From positions 1-64,000 of the forward strand of contig JAQUYQ010000002.1 in the NCBI GenBank assembly GCA_028691795.1: DNA of 64,000 nt, written 5' to 3'. The position numbers and the translations under genes were made by a program. Shown one piece after another: positions 25,594 to 33,708 of the stretch (position 1 is the first letter of the stretch; each line of letters opens with the position of its first letter). A model generated the notes under the pieces. The model saw only the letters and a list, made by a program, of their open reading frames with translations. It did no database searches and was not told the DNA's origin. This stretch comes from Herbinix sp. (GTDB lineage: Bacteria; Bacillota; Clostridia; Lachnospirales; Lachnospiraceae).

Positions 25594-26796
25594 ATGAATA
25601 TAGGTTTATTTTCGGAGACCTATTATCCCGAAATCAATGGAGTTGCAACCTCTGTCTATATGTTGAAAAATGAGCTTGAAAAAAGAGGACATAATGTCTA
25701 TGTCTTTACTACGAAAACGCCGGGTGAGCCAGAGCATGAGCATAATGTATTTCGCGTTCCGAGTTTGCCTTTTATATTTATTACAGAGCGTCGGGTAGGT
25801 ATGTTTTATCAGCCTAGACTGGCACATATTATAAAGAAATTGAATTTAGATATTATTCATACGCATACGGAATTTTCCTTGGGGATTTTTGGACGTATTA
25901 TGGCGAAGGAATTAAGACTTCCAATTGTCCATACCTACCATACTATTTATGAGGATTACACCCATTATCTGACTCGCTTTGAAATTGTTGACCGCAGAGC
26001 CAAGGCATTTGCCAGAACCTATTCCAAGGTTTGCTGTAATACCGTTGAGCAGGTTATCGTTCCGACTGAGAAGACCAAGGATTTACTAATGACTTATAGT
26101 GTCCATAAGGACATATCCGTAGTTCCAACAGGAATTGACTTGAGTAAATTCGATTATAGAAATTATTCGAAAGAAGATGTAAACTCACTAAAACAGAAAT
26201 ATAATCTTAGCGGGCAGGATAAGGTTATGATCTACATCGGCAGAGTATCTCAAGAGAAGAATATTGAAGAAATCATTCAAGCAATGCCGGAATATATGAA
26301 AACGAGAGAGGCAGTTCGGTTTGTAATTGTCGGAAGCGGACCAACACTTGAGAAACTTGAAAATCTGGTAAAACAGATGGGTATTGAAGAGAGGTTTGTA
26401 TTTACCGGATCTCAGCCTTGGGATACCATTGGTTTGTTTTATCAGCTAGGGGATGTATTTGTCAGTGCTTCACGAAGTGAGACCCAGGGCCTAACCTATA
26501 TTGAGGCAATGGCATCCGGACTTCCGGTAGTAGCAAGACAGGATAAATGTCTGGAGGATATTCTGGAACAGGGCAAAAATGGTTATGCTTTTACGAATAA
26601 AGAAGAGCTTTACTATGGACTGGATCAAATTTTGTTTCAAGACAAACAGACGAATTACGGTGAGAATGCGATAAAAAAAGTTGAAAAATATTCTACTCAG
26701 GAATTCGCTTATCAGGTTGAAAAGGTATATAATCAAGTTATTTCCAGAGACAGGGTATTCTGCAAACGGGTTATATACGATACGAAGAAAATATAA
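25594..26796 (+). CDS. GT4-family glycosyltransferase, probable glycolipid synthase
   Basis: 400 residues. GT-B fold: the N-terminal domain opens MNIGLFSETYYPEINGVATSV and carries HTHTEFSLG and HTYHTIYEDY; the C-terminal domain has IYIGRVSQEKNIEEI and the EX7E motif SETQGLTYIEAMASGLPVV (about 294-312). Overall it resembles 1,2-diacylglycerol 3-glucosyltransferases that make membrane glycolipids, including lipoteichoic-acid anchors. Acceptor assignment is inference. AAAGG lies about 15 bases upstream, rather far. It stands alone. Confidence 0.85.
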   Translation: MNIGLFSETYYPEINGVATSVYMLKNELEKRGHNVYVFTTKTPGEPEHEHNVFRVPSLPFIFITERRVGMFYQPRLAHIIKKLNLDIIHTHTEFSLGIFGRIMAKELRLPIVHTYHTIYEDYTHYLTRFEIVDRRAKAFARTYSKVCCNTVEQVIVPTEKTKDLLMTYSVHKDISVVPTGIDLSKFDYRNYSKEDVNSLKQKYNLSGQDKVMIYIGRVSQEKNIEEIIQAMPEYMKTREAVRFVIVGSGPTLEKLENLVKQMGIEERFVFTGSQPWDTIGLFYQLGDVFVSASRSETQGLTYIEAMASGLPVVARQDKCLEDILEQGKNGYAFTNKEELYYGLDQILFQDKQTNYGENAIKKVEKYSTQEFAYQVEKVYNQVISRDRVFCKRVIYDTKKI

Positions 26797-27149
26797 ATTC
26801 TTTCTTAATAAATCATCGGACAATTCGTATAAAAGCCAAAAAATTTTAAGAAGATACTGATTGTTAGATGATTGGAAGTACTTATGATAAATAATTTGGA
26901 AGTGGTATCATTGGTGAGAATTAGGTTAAAAACAAGAACGCAGATAGCAGATATCGGCTCAGACTATGTAACGGATGATTACATTATGGTAAGTGATACT
27001 GTAATTGTAATAAATAATTAAGTAATTAGACAAGATTTTGACAATAATTTTGCTATAATATGGTATATGGAATAGCAATAATAGTTACAGTATCCACAGA
27101 GGCTAAGGCTACATATTAAGTAGCTGGGGAAAATTAGGAGGTAAGCAGA
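26797..27149. other. Intergenic upstream of the Ig-repeat protein
   Basis: Contains a 45-codon frame (26884-27021) without a clear ribosome binding site and a TGCTATAAT extended -10 box at about 27052-27060, the likely promoter of the next gene. The leader holds a GGCTAC / GTAGCT stem; I do not see a full c-di-GMP riboswitch. Confidence 0.4.
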
Positions 27150-29696
27150 ATGAAGATATGTTTGAAGAAAAAGTTAACTCTGTTTCTGGTAGTGGCACTT
27201 CTTGTACCTGTATTTTGGAATCAGAATGTGACTGTGGCAAGTGCAGCAACTCCTGCTTTGACACAGACAAAGGTCGAAATAAGCGGAATAGGTGAAACTT
27301 ATGATTTAAATATTAAAAATAAAGTAAAAGGCAGTACATATAAGTGGACCACATCCAATAAGACGGTTGCAACAGTAACCAAGAGTGGATTGATTACCTC
27401 CGTTAAGAAAGGCACCGCAACAATTCGGTGTAATGTTACTTACCCATCAAAGAAAACAAAAACTCTATCCTGTAAAGTTACCGTTATAATACCGGCAACC
27501 GAGATCAGCATTTCCAATGCTCCATTAGTGAACGGGGCATATCAGCTGGCACTTAATAGCAGCGTTGATTTTGAAACTGTACTTGCTCCGGAGAATTCCA
27601 CGGATGCAAACTATTGGTACATCGATAGCGGTGATACGGATTGTATACGAATTGATGATGCCAGTAAAGGAACGATAACAGGTATCAAAGCCGGAAAAGT
27701 TGTTTTAAGAGTAAAAGCTGTAAAAACTTCAACAAAGGAAGCAGCGGCTCTGAGTGATATTGATGCTGCCGTAATTATTGAAGTTGTTGCACCTACAGCG
27801 GGAGTAAAAAGTGCGGATATTGTAAGCTCAAACCAAATCTCAGTAGTTTTTGACAGCCCGGTTCAGCAAAGTACGGTAATCAATACAAATAATACTTTAT
27901 CCTCTAATATCACAGTGTCAATGTGCAAGAATACAAAGAATGTTCTGGCAGATGATCCTGGAACGCTTACAGCGAGCTTATCCACTGATATGAAGACATT
28001 AACCATCACTTCAGCAAATGCTTTTGATGGTATCTATGGAATAAACTTTACAAATAGTATTATGTCAACAAGCGGTATTGCATTAGCCGAGTATTATAAG
28101 CAAATGACTTATACGGACACGATAGCACCTTATATTTCAGCTGTTACTATGGATGATACCGGTTTGATTGCTACAATTAACTTTAGCGAGGCTCTTGATT
28201 TTTCTACCTTTAAGGTTTCAGGCGCAACGTTGGTAACGACAGGTGTTACAGCGGATGCTACAACGATCAGTAAATTGAATAATGCCAACAATTATGTTAT
28301 CAGTACGGATAAAAAATCCGTAACAATTAATCTATCTAATATTGTTGTCAGTGATTACGGTAAGATATTTACTGTAGTGATTTCCGGAATTAAAGATTTA
28401 TCAGGCAATTCTCCTTCCAGTGCATATCTGATGGCTACTTTGCGGACGGATACATCACCGAGACCTCAGGCAAAATATTTATACATGACGCGTACTTCAT
28501 ATAATACGATCACAGCAACCTTTGACCGTGCAATCAAAACCGGTGGATGGATCCAAATCAGCGGAGGTACTACAATTAATGGTGTGGTAGACGTGGCAAA
28601 CAACAAGAAGGTTAATTATACGATTTCTGATGCAGAAGCTCAGTATACAGGAGTAAAGCAAGTATCCATCTGCAATTGGAACAGCTATAATGTAATATCA
28701 ACAGACACCTCAGCGAGTAGTATGTATACCTATAGTCTTGATTTTACTACAGAAAAAGTAAATCCTTACTGTACCTATGCTTTTGATGCATCAACCGGAA
28801 TTCTCACCCTAACTTATAATGAGAGTGTTAATATAACTACGGTAGGGGGGACGTTCAGCTCCATATTTACATCAACATCGGATGATATCAGACCGGGAAC
28901 TAACATAACCTACACTAATGTGTCGCATACAGATGGCAATAATATAATTAAGCTGAAACTTTCCAATATGTCTCTAATCGGTAATTATACCTTTACCCTG
29001 GAGGCCGGCTTTGTAAAAGACTACTTTAAAAATTTCAGTTTAAGTTATACAATTACCATAGGTAATTCGTCAGGAACCTCAGCCGAACTTCCTGCACCTT
29101 ATATGATTACACAATCAACCACTGATTTAAATGAAATCGATTTATATTTTGCAAATAAATTGGATACGGTGTCAGCACAGACAGCAAGCAATTATACGAT
29201 TACAGGCGTAACCATTTTGAAAGCAGAACTGGTAAGCAATTCTTCTGATGGAGCAATTGTTAAGTTGACGGTTGCAGATAATTCGATCGAAGTAACCGTA
29301 GGTCGTCCGATTACTGTCACAGGAGTAAAGGGTTATAATAATAGCTATACAGCGATTACCTCCTACCAGACAACCATAGAACTTAAGGAAAATAAGAAAC
29401 CATATTACATTAGTACAACATTTGATACAACTACAAAAAACGGTATAAAATTATTATTCAGTGAACAAGTTACAGGTTCCTTAGTTGTTAAGGTAACTCA
29501 GACGATATACGGTATTACAACAGATTGCACAAATGTAGTAACAATAAACAGCAATTATGCATATATAAGCCTGGTTCCCGTGCCGACGAATGGTGCTTAT
29601 TTAAAAGTTGAGATTATTAGTAATGGTATCAAGGACTTAAGCGGTAATGCCGTAGTTCCGATGTCAACGATACTGGGAACAACGGCTTCTTACTAA
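27150..29696 (+). CDS. Secreted Ig-like (Big_2 / Big_5-type) repeat surface protein
   Basis: 848 residues. A signal peptide (1-32, KKLTLFLVVALLVPVFW, cleavage near ASAA) is followed by two bacterial Ig-like domains. The first, about 35-112, has the Big_2 hallmark YKWTTSNKTVATVTKSGLITSVKKGTATI. Then come several SbsA/Big_5-like domains, each with a Thr/Ser-rich body and motifs such as INFSEALDFSTF and ISGIKDLSGN. No LPxTG, SLH or C-terminal membrane anchor is seen, so its attachment is unclear. Probably an adhesin or S-layer component. AGGAGG precedes the ATG. Confidence 0.82.
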   Translation: MKICLKKKLTLFLVVALLVPVFWNQNVTVASAATPALTQTKVEISGIGETYDLNIKNKVKGSTYKWTTSNKTVATVTKSGLITSVKKGTATIRCNVTYPSKKTKTLSCKVTVIIPATEISISNAPLVNGAYQLALNSSVDFETVLAPENSTDANYWYIDSGDTDCIRIDDASKGTITGIKAGKVVLRVKAVKTSTKEAAALSDIDAAVIIEVVAPTAGVKSADIVSSNQISVVFDSPVQQSTVINTNNTLSSNITVSMCKNTKNVLADDPGTLTASLSTDMKTLTITSANAFDGIYGINFTNSIMSTSGIALAEYYKQMTYTDTIAPYISAVTMDDTGLIATINFSEALDFSTFKVSGATLVTTGVTADATTISKLNNANNYVISTDKKSVTINLSNIVVSDYGKIFTVVISGIKDLSGNSPSSAYLMATLRTDTSPRPQAKYLYMTRTSYNTITATFDRAIKTGGWIQISGGTTINGVVDVANNKKVNYTISDAEAQYTGVKQVSICNWNSYNVISTDTSASSMYTYSLDFTTEKVNPYCTYAFDASTGILTLTYNESVNITTVGGTFSSIFTSTSDDIRPGTNITYTNVSHTDGNNIIKLKLSNMSLIGNYTFTLEAGFVKDYFKNFSLSYTITIGNSSGTSAELPAPYMITQSTTDLNEIDLYFANKLDTVSAQTASNYTITGVTILKAELVSNSSDGAIVKLTVADNSIEVTVGRPITVTGVKGYNNSYTAITSYQTTIELKENKKPYYISTTFDTTTKNGIKLLFSEQVTGSLVVKVTQTIYGITTDCTNVVTINSNYAYISLVPVPTNGAYLKVEIISNGIKDLSGNAVVPMSTILGTTASY

Positions 29697-29833
29697 ACAC
29701 AAAAAGCGATGCAAAAATATTAAGCTTTAGATAAAAATTGATATTGATATGGGAGAAAGTGCTCTCGAAATTCCATACCATATGGTGTTTTGGGGGCATT
29801 TTAAATAACAAAAGAAAACTTAATGATGAGAAC

Positions 29834-29889
29834 GAAGTGAGCATATTAAAGATTGCTTGCGATATGCGATCGGAGTGAAGAGATTATGG
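29834..29889 (+). repeat. Dispersed repeat with GCGATATGCGATCGGAGTGA core, copy 1
   Basis: GCATAT, an A-rich middle, then TTGCTTGCGATATGCGATCG and GAGTGAAGAGA. The second copy lies at 32703-32758. Both sit directly upstream of a gene start. An ATTATGGAC / GTCCATAAT stem follows this copy before the hemerythrin gene. Confidence 0.85.
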
Positions 29890-29922
29890 ACGAAGTCCAT
29901 AATATGAATGGAGGTAAACGAC

Positions 29923-30309
29923 ATGTATGAATTTAAGAACGAATTTCGCACCGGTATTGAAAGTATTGACCAGGAACATGCAAAGCTGTTCGAAATAGCG
30001 GACAGAGCTTATACGACACTGATGGATGAATTTATACCGGATAAATATGATTATATTGTAGATATCCTGAATGAACTCAAGGATTATGCAGCTACTCATT
30101 TTAAACATGAAGAAGAGTATATGATTAGCATTAACTATAGGAAATTATTTTCTCAAAAAGCAATGCATGATGAATTCATCGAGAAAATCTCGGGATATGA
30201 TTTGGACAAGCTGGATGAGAATCAGAAGGACGCAATTGTTGAAATACTAGACTTTTTAAATGAGTGGCTAGTGGATCACATTCTAAAAAGTGATAAATTA
30301 ATCGGATAA
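29923..30309 (+). CDS. Bacteriohemerythrin
   Basis: 128 residues. A four-helix diiron protein that binds oxygen, probably protective or sensory in an anaerobe. Iron-ligand positions His19, His59, Glu63, His82, His119 and Asp124 are present in the patterns HxxxE and HxxxxD. The position expected to be a His in HxxxH before His82 is Gln78, so one ligand appears changed. The start is the ATG after GGAGG at 29909; an in-frame ATG at 29908 overlaps that site. It is followed by its own terminator-like hairpin at 30392. Confidence 0.88.
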   Translation: MYEFKNEFRTGIESIDQEHAKLFEIADRAYTTLMDEFIPDKYDYIVDILNELKDYAATHFKHEEEYMISINYRKLFSQKAMHDEFIEKISGYDLDKLDENQKDAIVEILDFLNEWLVDHILKSDKLIG

Positions 30310-30340
30310 TTAAAATCAGTTATTTTCATCATTTAATAAA

Positions 30341-30375
30341 CAATGGTGTAGTCTTTGTACTGCGAATCTTCAGTT
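30341..30375 (+). repeat. MITE-like element fragment (right end only)
   Basis: GTAGTCTTTGTACTGCGAA then TCTTCAGTTTT, matching the right end of the element at 61054-61245 and of 31934-32030. Confidence 0.6.
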
Positions 30376-30391
30376 TTTAAAATAATAAATT

Positions 30392-30440
30392 AAGGTTGTT
30401 GTAGTTGGGGGAGAATTCCTGAATACAACAACCTTATTAT
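30392..30440 (+). terminator. Hairpin after the hemerythrin gene
   Basis: AAGGTTGTTGTA (30392-30403) pairs perfectly with TACAACAACCTT (30424-30435), followed by ATTATTC. Confidence 0.75.
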
Positions 30441-30445
30441 TCATC

Positions 30446-30583
30446 TGAAACTTCGCAACACAAAGAGTAGAACATTACTTATAAAATCAGCATGTAATGC
30501 GTATATGAAGCCAGAATGAAAATATCATAACTTATGGTTTCTTCACATAACGTAAATGCTGATTTTATTAAGCGTTTAATAAC
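30446..30583 (-). repeat. MITE-like element, copy A
   Basis: Begins TGAAACTTCGCAACACAAAG, contains CTTATAAAATCAGCATGTAATG and GAATGAAAATATCATAACTTATG, and ends TGCTGATTTTATTAAGCGTT. Colinear with the reverse complement of the element at 61054-61245, with about 30 bases missing inside and the last 15 missing. It ends about 25 bases before the hydrogenase stop codon. Confidence 0.8.
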
Positions 30584-30607
30584 TTTTCTAAGGAGCAGAT
30601 AATTATC

Positions 30608-31891
30608 TTATTCTCCGGATATTCGGATACTGGTATGTGAGGCTTCACTAAAATTACGTGTAAAGATATCGCTTTTCTCAAGCAGACCTTCAATCGTATC
30701 CAAGCCTAATCGATGCAGTAGTTCTACCACATAAGGATTATCTATCGGTGTTTGATAAGGAGCATTATTACCGTATTCTTCCACATGAATACGACCGATT
30801 TCATGTGGTATTAAAACTCTTGGTCCGCCGACGCAGCCGCCGACACAGCCCATTCCCTCAAAGAAGTTAGCCGTTGTATTACCGGACAATAAATCATTAA
30901 TCATCGTCTTGCAGGCAGGAACACCGTCTGCTTTTTGTGTATGGATAGTTATTTTACGGTTTGGATTGATTCGTTTTAAAGTAGCTTCAACCGCTTCGCT
31001 GACTCCACCGGCATGAGCATATATTCTGCCTGCGCGGGAGGAGTGGTCTTTCTCGCTTTCTTCCATTTCTGCTGGATCGATTTCCATTACATTAAAGATA
31101 TCCTGCACTTCCTGGAAGGTTAATACGTAGTCAACAGCATCGGCTATATCCTTTTCTCTGGCTTCCGCCTTCTTTGCCAGGCAAGGCCCGATAAAGACAG
31201 TCAGGGCATCCGGATGTAATACCTTAACAGCTCGCCCACTTGCAATCATTGGCGATACGGCTGGCGGAACATGCGGAATCAAATCCTTATATATTTTTCT
31301 AATCATCGCAATCCACATAGGACAGCAGCTGCTGGTTAACTGATAATCTTGTTCCGTTAAAATGTTTTTATCAAATTCAAGAGCTTCCTTTAAGGTCAGA
31401 ATATCAGCAAATAATGATACTTCTATCATTCCGTCGAAACCCACCTTCTTCAAAGCACTTCTCAGCTTTCCAGGGGTCACATCACTGCTGAACTGACCTA
31501 AGAAAGCGGGTGCAACCAATGCATATACCAGACCCTTATGAGAGCGGATTGCCTGTAATGCTGGAATTACGTCCTTACTGCTGGTAAGGTTTTTAGCTCG
31601 GCACTCCTGAATACAGATGGAACATCCAGCACACTGATCTTCATCAATTATGATTTCACCGGTTTTACCGGGATGTATTGCATGGTAGGGACATACTTTT
31701 ATACAATTGGGATCATCTTCACATTTGCAATCACCGGTATGCCATACAATTGGATGCTTTTCAGGATGAAGCAGGCAATCAAGCTGATGAGTATCATAAA
31801 GCTCCAACTTTTCTAAAAAACTTGTATCCTTTTCCTTCAATGTTCTAACCAAAACCTCATAGTACAGCTCTTCAAATGTCTTCATTCGCAT
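30608..31891 (-). CDS. Monomeric [FeFe] hydrogenase / iron-only hydrogenase-like protein
   Basis: 427 residues. Two [4Fe-4S] ferredoxin motifs occupy about 57-97 (Cys63, Cys67, Cys87, Cys90, Cys93, Cys97). The H-cluster signatures follow: L1 SSCCPMW with Cys189/Cys190, L2 GPCLAKKAE with Cys237, and L3 EGMGCVGGCVGG with Cys349/Cys353. All H-cluster ligands are therefore present, so catalysis or sensing of H2 is plausible. The compact N-terminus without the longer FeS array of clostridial HydA suggests a group D-like enzyme. No partner subunits or hydE/F/G maturases lie nearby. Flanked on both sides by MITE-like fragments. Confidence 0.9.
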   Translation of the reverse strand: MRMKTFEELYYEVLVRTLKEKDTSFLEKLELYDTHQLDCLLHPEKHPIVWHTGDCKCEDDPNCIKVCPYHAIHPGKTGEIIIDEDQCAGCSICIQECRAKNLTSSKDVIPALQAIRSHKGLVYALVAPAFLGQFSSDVTPGKLRSALKKVGFDGMIEVSLFADILTLKEALEFDKNILTEQDYQLTSSCCPMWIAMIRKIYKDLIPHVPPAVSPMIASGRAVKVLHPDALTVFIGPCLAKKAEAREKDIADAVDYVLTFQEVQDIFNVMEIDPAEMEESEKDHSSRAGRIYAHAGGVSEAVEATLKRINPNRKITIHTQKADGVPACKTMINDLLSGNTTANFFEGMGCVGGCVGGPRVLIPHEIGRIHVEEYGNNAPYQTPIDNPYVVELLHRLGLDTIEGLLEKSDIFTRNFSEASHTSIRISGE

Positions 31892-31933
31892 TATCCTAAT
31901 CCTTTCCTGATTCGAAATTTATATTAATTCTAG

Positions 31934-32030
31934 CTTCAATTTTAAGTTGGTCTTCACTAATGGTTTCATATAGGCATTACATGCTGATTTTATAAGCAGC
32001 GTTCCAGTATTTGTACTGCGAAGTTCCATT
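31934..32030 (+). repeat. MITE-like element, copy B (right half)
   Basis: CTTCAATTTTAAGTTGG through CATTACATGCTGATTTTATA to TACTGCGAAGTTCCA, matching the right half of the element at 61054-61245 in the same orientation. Lies just upstream of the hydrogenase gene. Confidence 0.75.
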
Positions 32031-32424
32031 CTATGATTTAAAATAGAAATTGTAGTAAATACTTATGCAAGAAAATTAAAAAGAATAGATGGTAATAATT
32101 CTTTTAAAGGCTAATAATGTTTAACAAGGTGTTAATAGATATTATCAAGTTAATGGATAAAATTAAATAGGTATAAACATTAAGGATATTATATGTAATT
32201 TGACTAATTTTAAATCCAATATTAATAAAGTAATAATTAAACTGAGGGAAAGCGATAGAACAATTAATGTCAGGGATACGGTGAAAATCAAATAAAACGA
32301 TAATAAGCAATTTAGATGAATAATAAGTGAACAAAAATCATTTTGTAAAATATATTTTACCACTAATGTATTAATAAAGCAAATAAGCTAATCCGTAAAT
32401 ATTCTAACAAGAATAAGATAATAG
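32031..32424. other. Very AT-rich intergenic DNA
   Basis: No supported gene. The open frames on the minus strand are low-complexity Ile/Leu/Ser strings without ribosome binding sites. Confidence 0.5.
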
Positions 32425-32605
32425 CTGAAACTCGGTGCACAATGACTTAAGAATTGCTTATAAAATCTGCAGGTAACACTTAACTTAAGCTTTTAGTGAA
32501 TTCTGACTTAAAATTTTAAGCCAGAATTAAAAAATAATAACGAATGGGGTTTTTCACATAGCATAATAGCAGATTTAATAAGGTGAGATTCACTTAGTTA
32601 TTTTT
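32425..32605 (-). repeat. MITE-like element, copy C (degenerate, near full length)
   Basis: TGAAACTCGGTGCACAATGA, then GCTTATAAAATCTGCAGGTAA, TTAGTGAATTCTGACTTAAAA and a right part around GCAGATTTAATAAGG. Aligns end to end with the reverse complement of 61054-61245 with many substitutions. Confidence 0.7.
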
Positions 32606-32702
32606 CACATTTATACCTATATATGCTTTACTAGGATTTGCATTTGCTTTATAATAAATATGCATACTTAAAGGTTTAAGGAAGCGTTTTTAAATAATAA
32701 CG

Positions 32703-32758
32703 TAATGAGCATATGCAAGCTTGCTTGCGATATGCGATCGGAGTGAAGAGAATATGGA
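32703..32758 (+). repeat. Dispersed repeat with GCGATATGCGATCGGAGTGA core, copy 2
   Basis: GAGCATATGCAAGCTTGCTTG then CGATATGCGATCGGAGTGAA and GAGAATATGGA. It overlaps the upstream part of the VanZ-like reading frame, so the first in-frame ATG (32713) lies inside the repeat. Confidence 0.85.
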
Positions 32759-32766
32759 GAAGAAAC

Positions 32767-33276
32767 TTGAAGCGACAGAATAAAAAGAGATTAACTAAGG
32801 CCGGATGGCTTTTGTTTTATTTATATATTATTATATTATCCTATTTTTTGTTTTTTAGTGAGCATTATGGGAGAGAAAATGTAATGAAAGAATATCATTA
32901 TAACCTCGAATTTTTTAAAGAAATCAAACGTTTTATAAAATATCGTGAGTTACTTGGCTTTGAGAGTTTTGTCGTGAATATTTTAGGAAACATATTGGCA
33001 TTTGCGCCGTTTGGATTTCTGCTTCCATTATTAAAAATAAAATATAGAAAATTTTTTTATACCACCTTCTTATGCTTACTCTTTAGTGTATCGGTCGAAT
33101 TAGTACAATTATTACTTAAGGTTGGTATATTTGATGTTGATGATATAATGATGAATACGACCGGTGGGATTATAGGATACGTATCATTTATGATTTTTAA
33201 TTTACTGTTACGGATTTTTAAACCGAGAAGTAATATAAAAAGTTTTGAAAGTACCAAAACTCGTGGGGGGAATTAA
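32767..33276 (+). CDS. VanZ-like membrane protein
   Basis: 169 residues from the chosen TTG. Several hydrophobic spans (GWLLFYLYIIILSYFLFFS; LGNILAFAPFGFLLPLL; TTFLCLLFSVSVELVQLLL; TTGGIIGYVSFMIFNLLL) and the VanZ pattern N-x-NxxxFxPxGF...E...Q...GxxDxxDxxxNxxG are visible (GIFDVDDIMMNTTGGIIGY). VanZ proteins affect teicoplanin susceptibility and lipoteichoic acid, but most members have unknown roles. The frame is open back to an ATG at 32713, but that part is the dispersed repeat; GGAGAAG before TTG 32767 is a better signal. The stop TAA shares its last A with the next ATG. Confidence 0.8.
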   Translation: MKRQNKKRLTKAGWLLFYLYIIILSYFLFFSEHYGRENVMKEYHYNLEFFKEIKRFIKYRELLGFESFVVNILGNILAFAPFGFLLPLLKIKYRKFFYTTFLCLLFSVSVELVQLLLKVGIFDVDDIMMNTTGGIIGYVSFMIFNLLLRIFKPRSNIKSFESTKTRGGN

Positions 33277-33602
33277 TGATGTTGTTTAGACGCAATAAGG
33301 AAATGATACATTTTTCTGGTAGAAGACATACAAAAATGGGAATTAGTTCGGTAATTATTGGAGTGTTTGTTATATTGGTTTTTTTGACAATCAGTGTGAT
33401 ATCCGGTCTGGCAAAAGGTAAGGGAGGCTTCCTGCTGGGGGTCATCGGACTTCTCTTATTTTTCCTATCTGTATTTGGCTTCGTGTTAGCCTATAAATCA
33501 TTTAAGAAAAAGGATATCTTTTACCGATTTCCTGTGATTGGGATAATTCTGAATGGGTTGATGACCCTATTATTTATAGTTATCTATCTGCTTGGTATTT
33601 AA
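33276..33602 (+). CDS. Small three-helix membrane protein, DUF6142-like
   Basis: 108 residues. A basic N-terminus (FRRNKEMIHFSGRRHTKMG) is followed by three transmembrane segments at about 23-46, 50-76 and 85-108. The pattern SGRRHTKMGISS ... KKKDIFYRFPVIGIILNG matches what I recall as DUF6142 in Lachnospiraceae. Function unknown. It overlaps the VanZ-like gene by one base (TAATG), so the two are translationally coupled. Confidence 0.72.
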   Translation: MMLFRRNKEMIHFSGRRHTKMGISSVIIGVFVILVFLTISVISGLAKGKGGFLLGVIGLLLFFLSVFGFVLAYKSFKKKDIFYRFPVIGIILNGLMTLLFIVIYLLGI

Positions 33603-33654
33603 TTGATAAATGGGCGTAAGTGTGAAAAATCAAAGATTTTTCACACATAACTTT

Positions 33655-33708
33655 GTGCCTGCGGCCCAAAGTTTGCAGGCTTTGATGAAAGGTATGGTTA
33701 TTTATATG
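33655..33708 (+). repeat. Dispersed 50-bp repeat, copy 3, reaching the aminopeptidase start codon
   Basis: CCTGCGGCCCAAAGTTTGC then AGGCTTTGATGAAAGGTATG and GTTATTTATATG. The last ATG is the start of the M29 peptidase; GAAAGG is its ribosome binding site. A GTGAAAAAT / ATTTTTCAC hairpin precedes it, as one does in copy 2. Confidence 0.85.

Noticed and set aside
26884..27021. 45-residue frame before the Ig-repeat protein
   Set aside because: No convincing start signal; kept only as a note.
27070..27148. c-di-GMP-I riboswitch before the Ig-repeat surface protein
   Set aside because: A GGCTAC/GTAGCT stem is suggestive, but the conserved two-helix core is not present.
32104..32363. Two overlapping Ile/Leu/Ser-rich minus-strand frames
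   Set aside because: AT-rich non-coding DNA, no ribosome binding sites.
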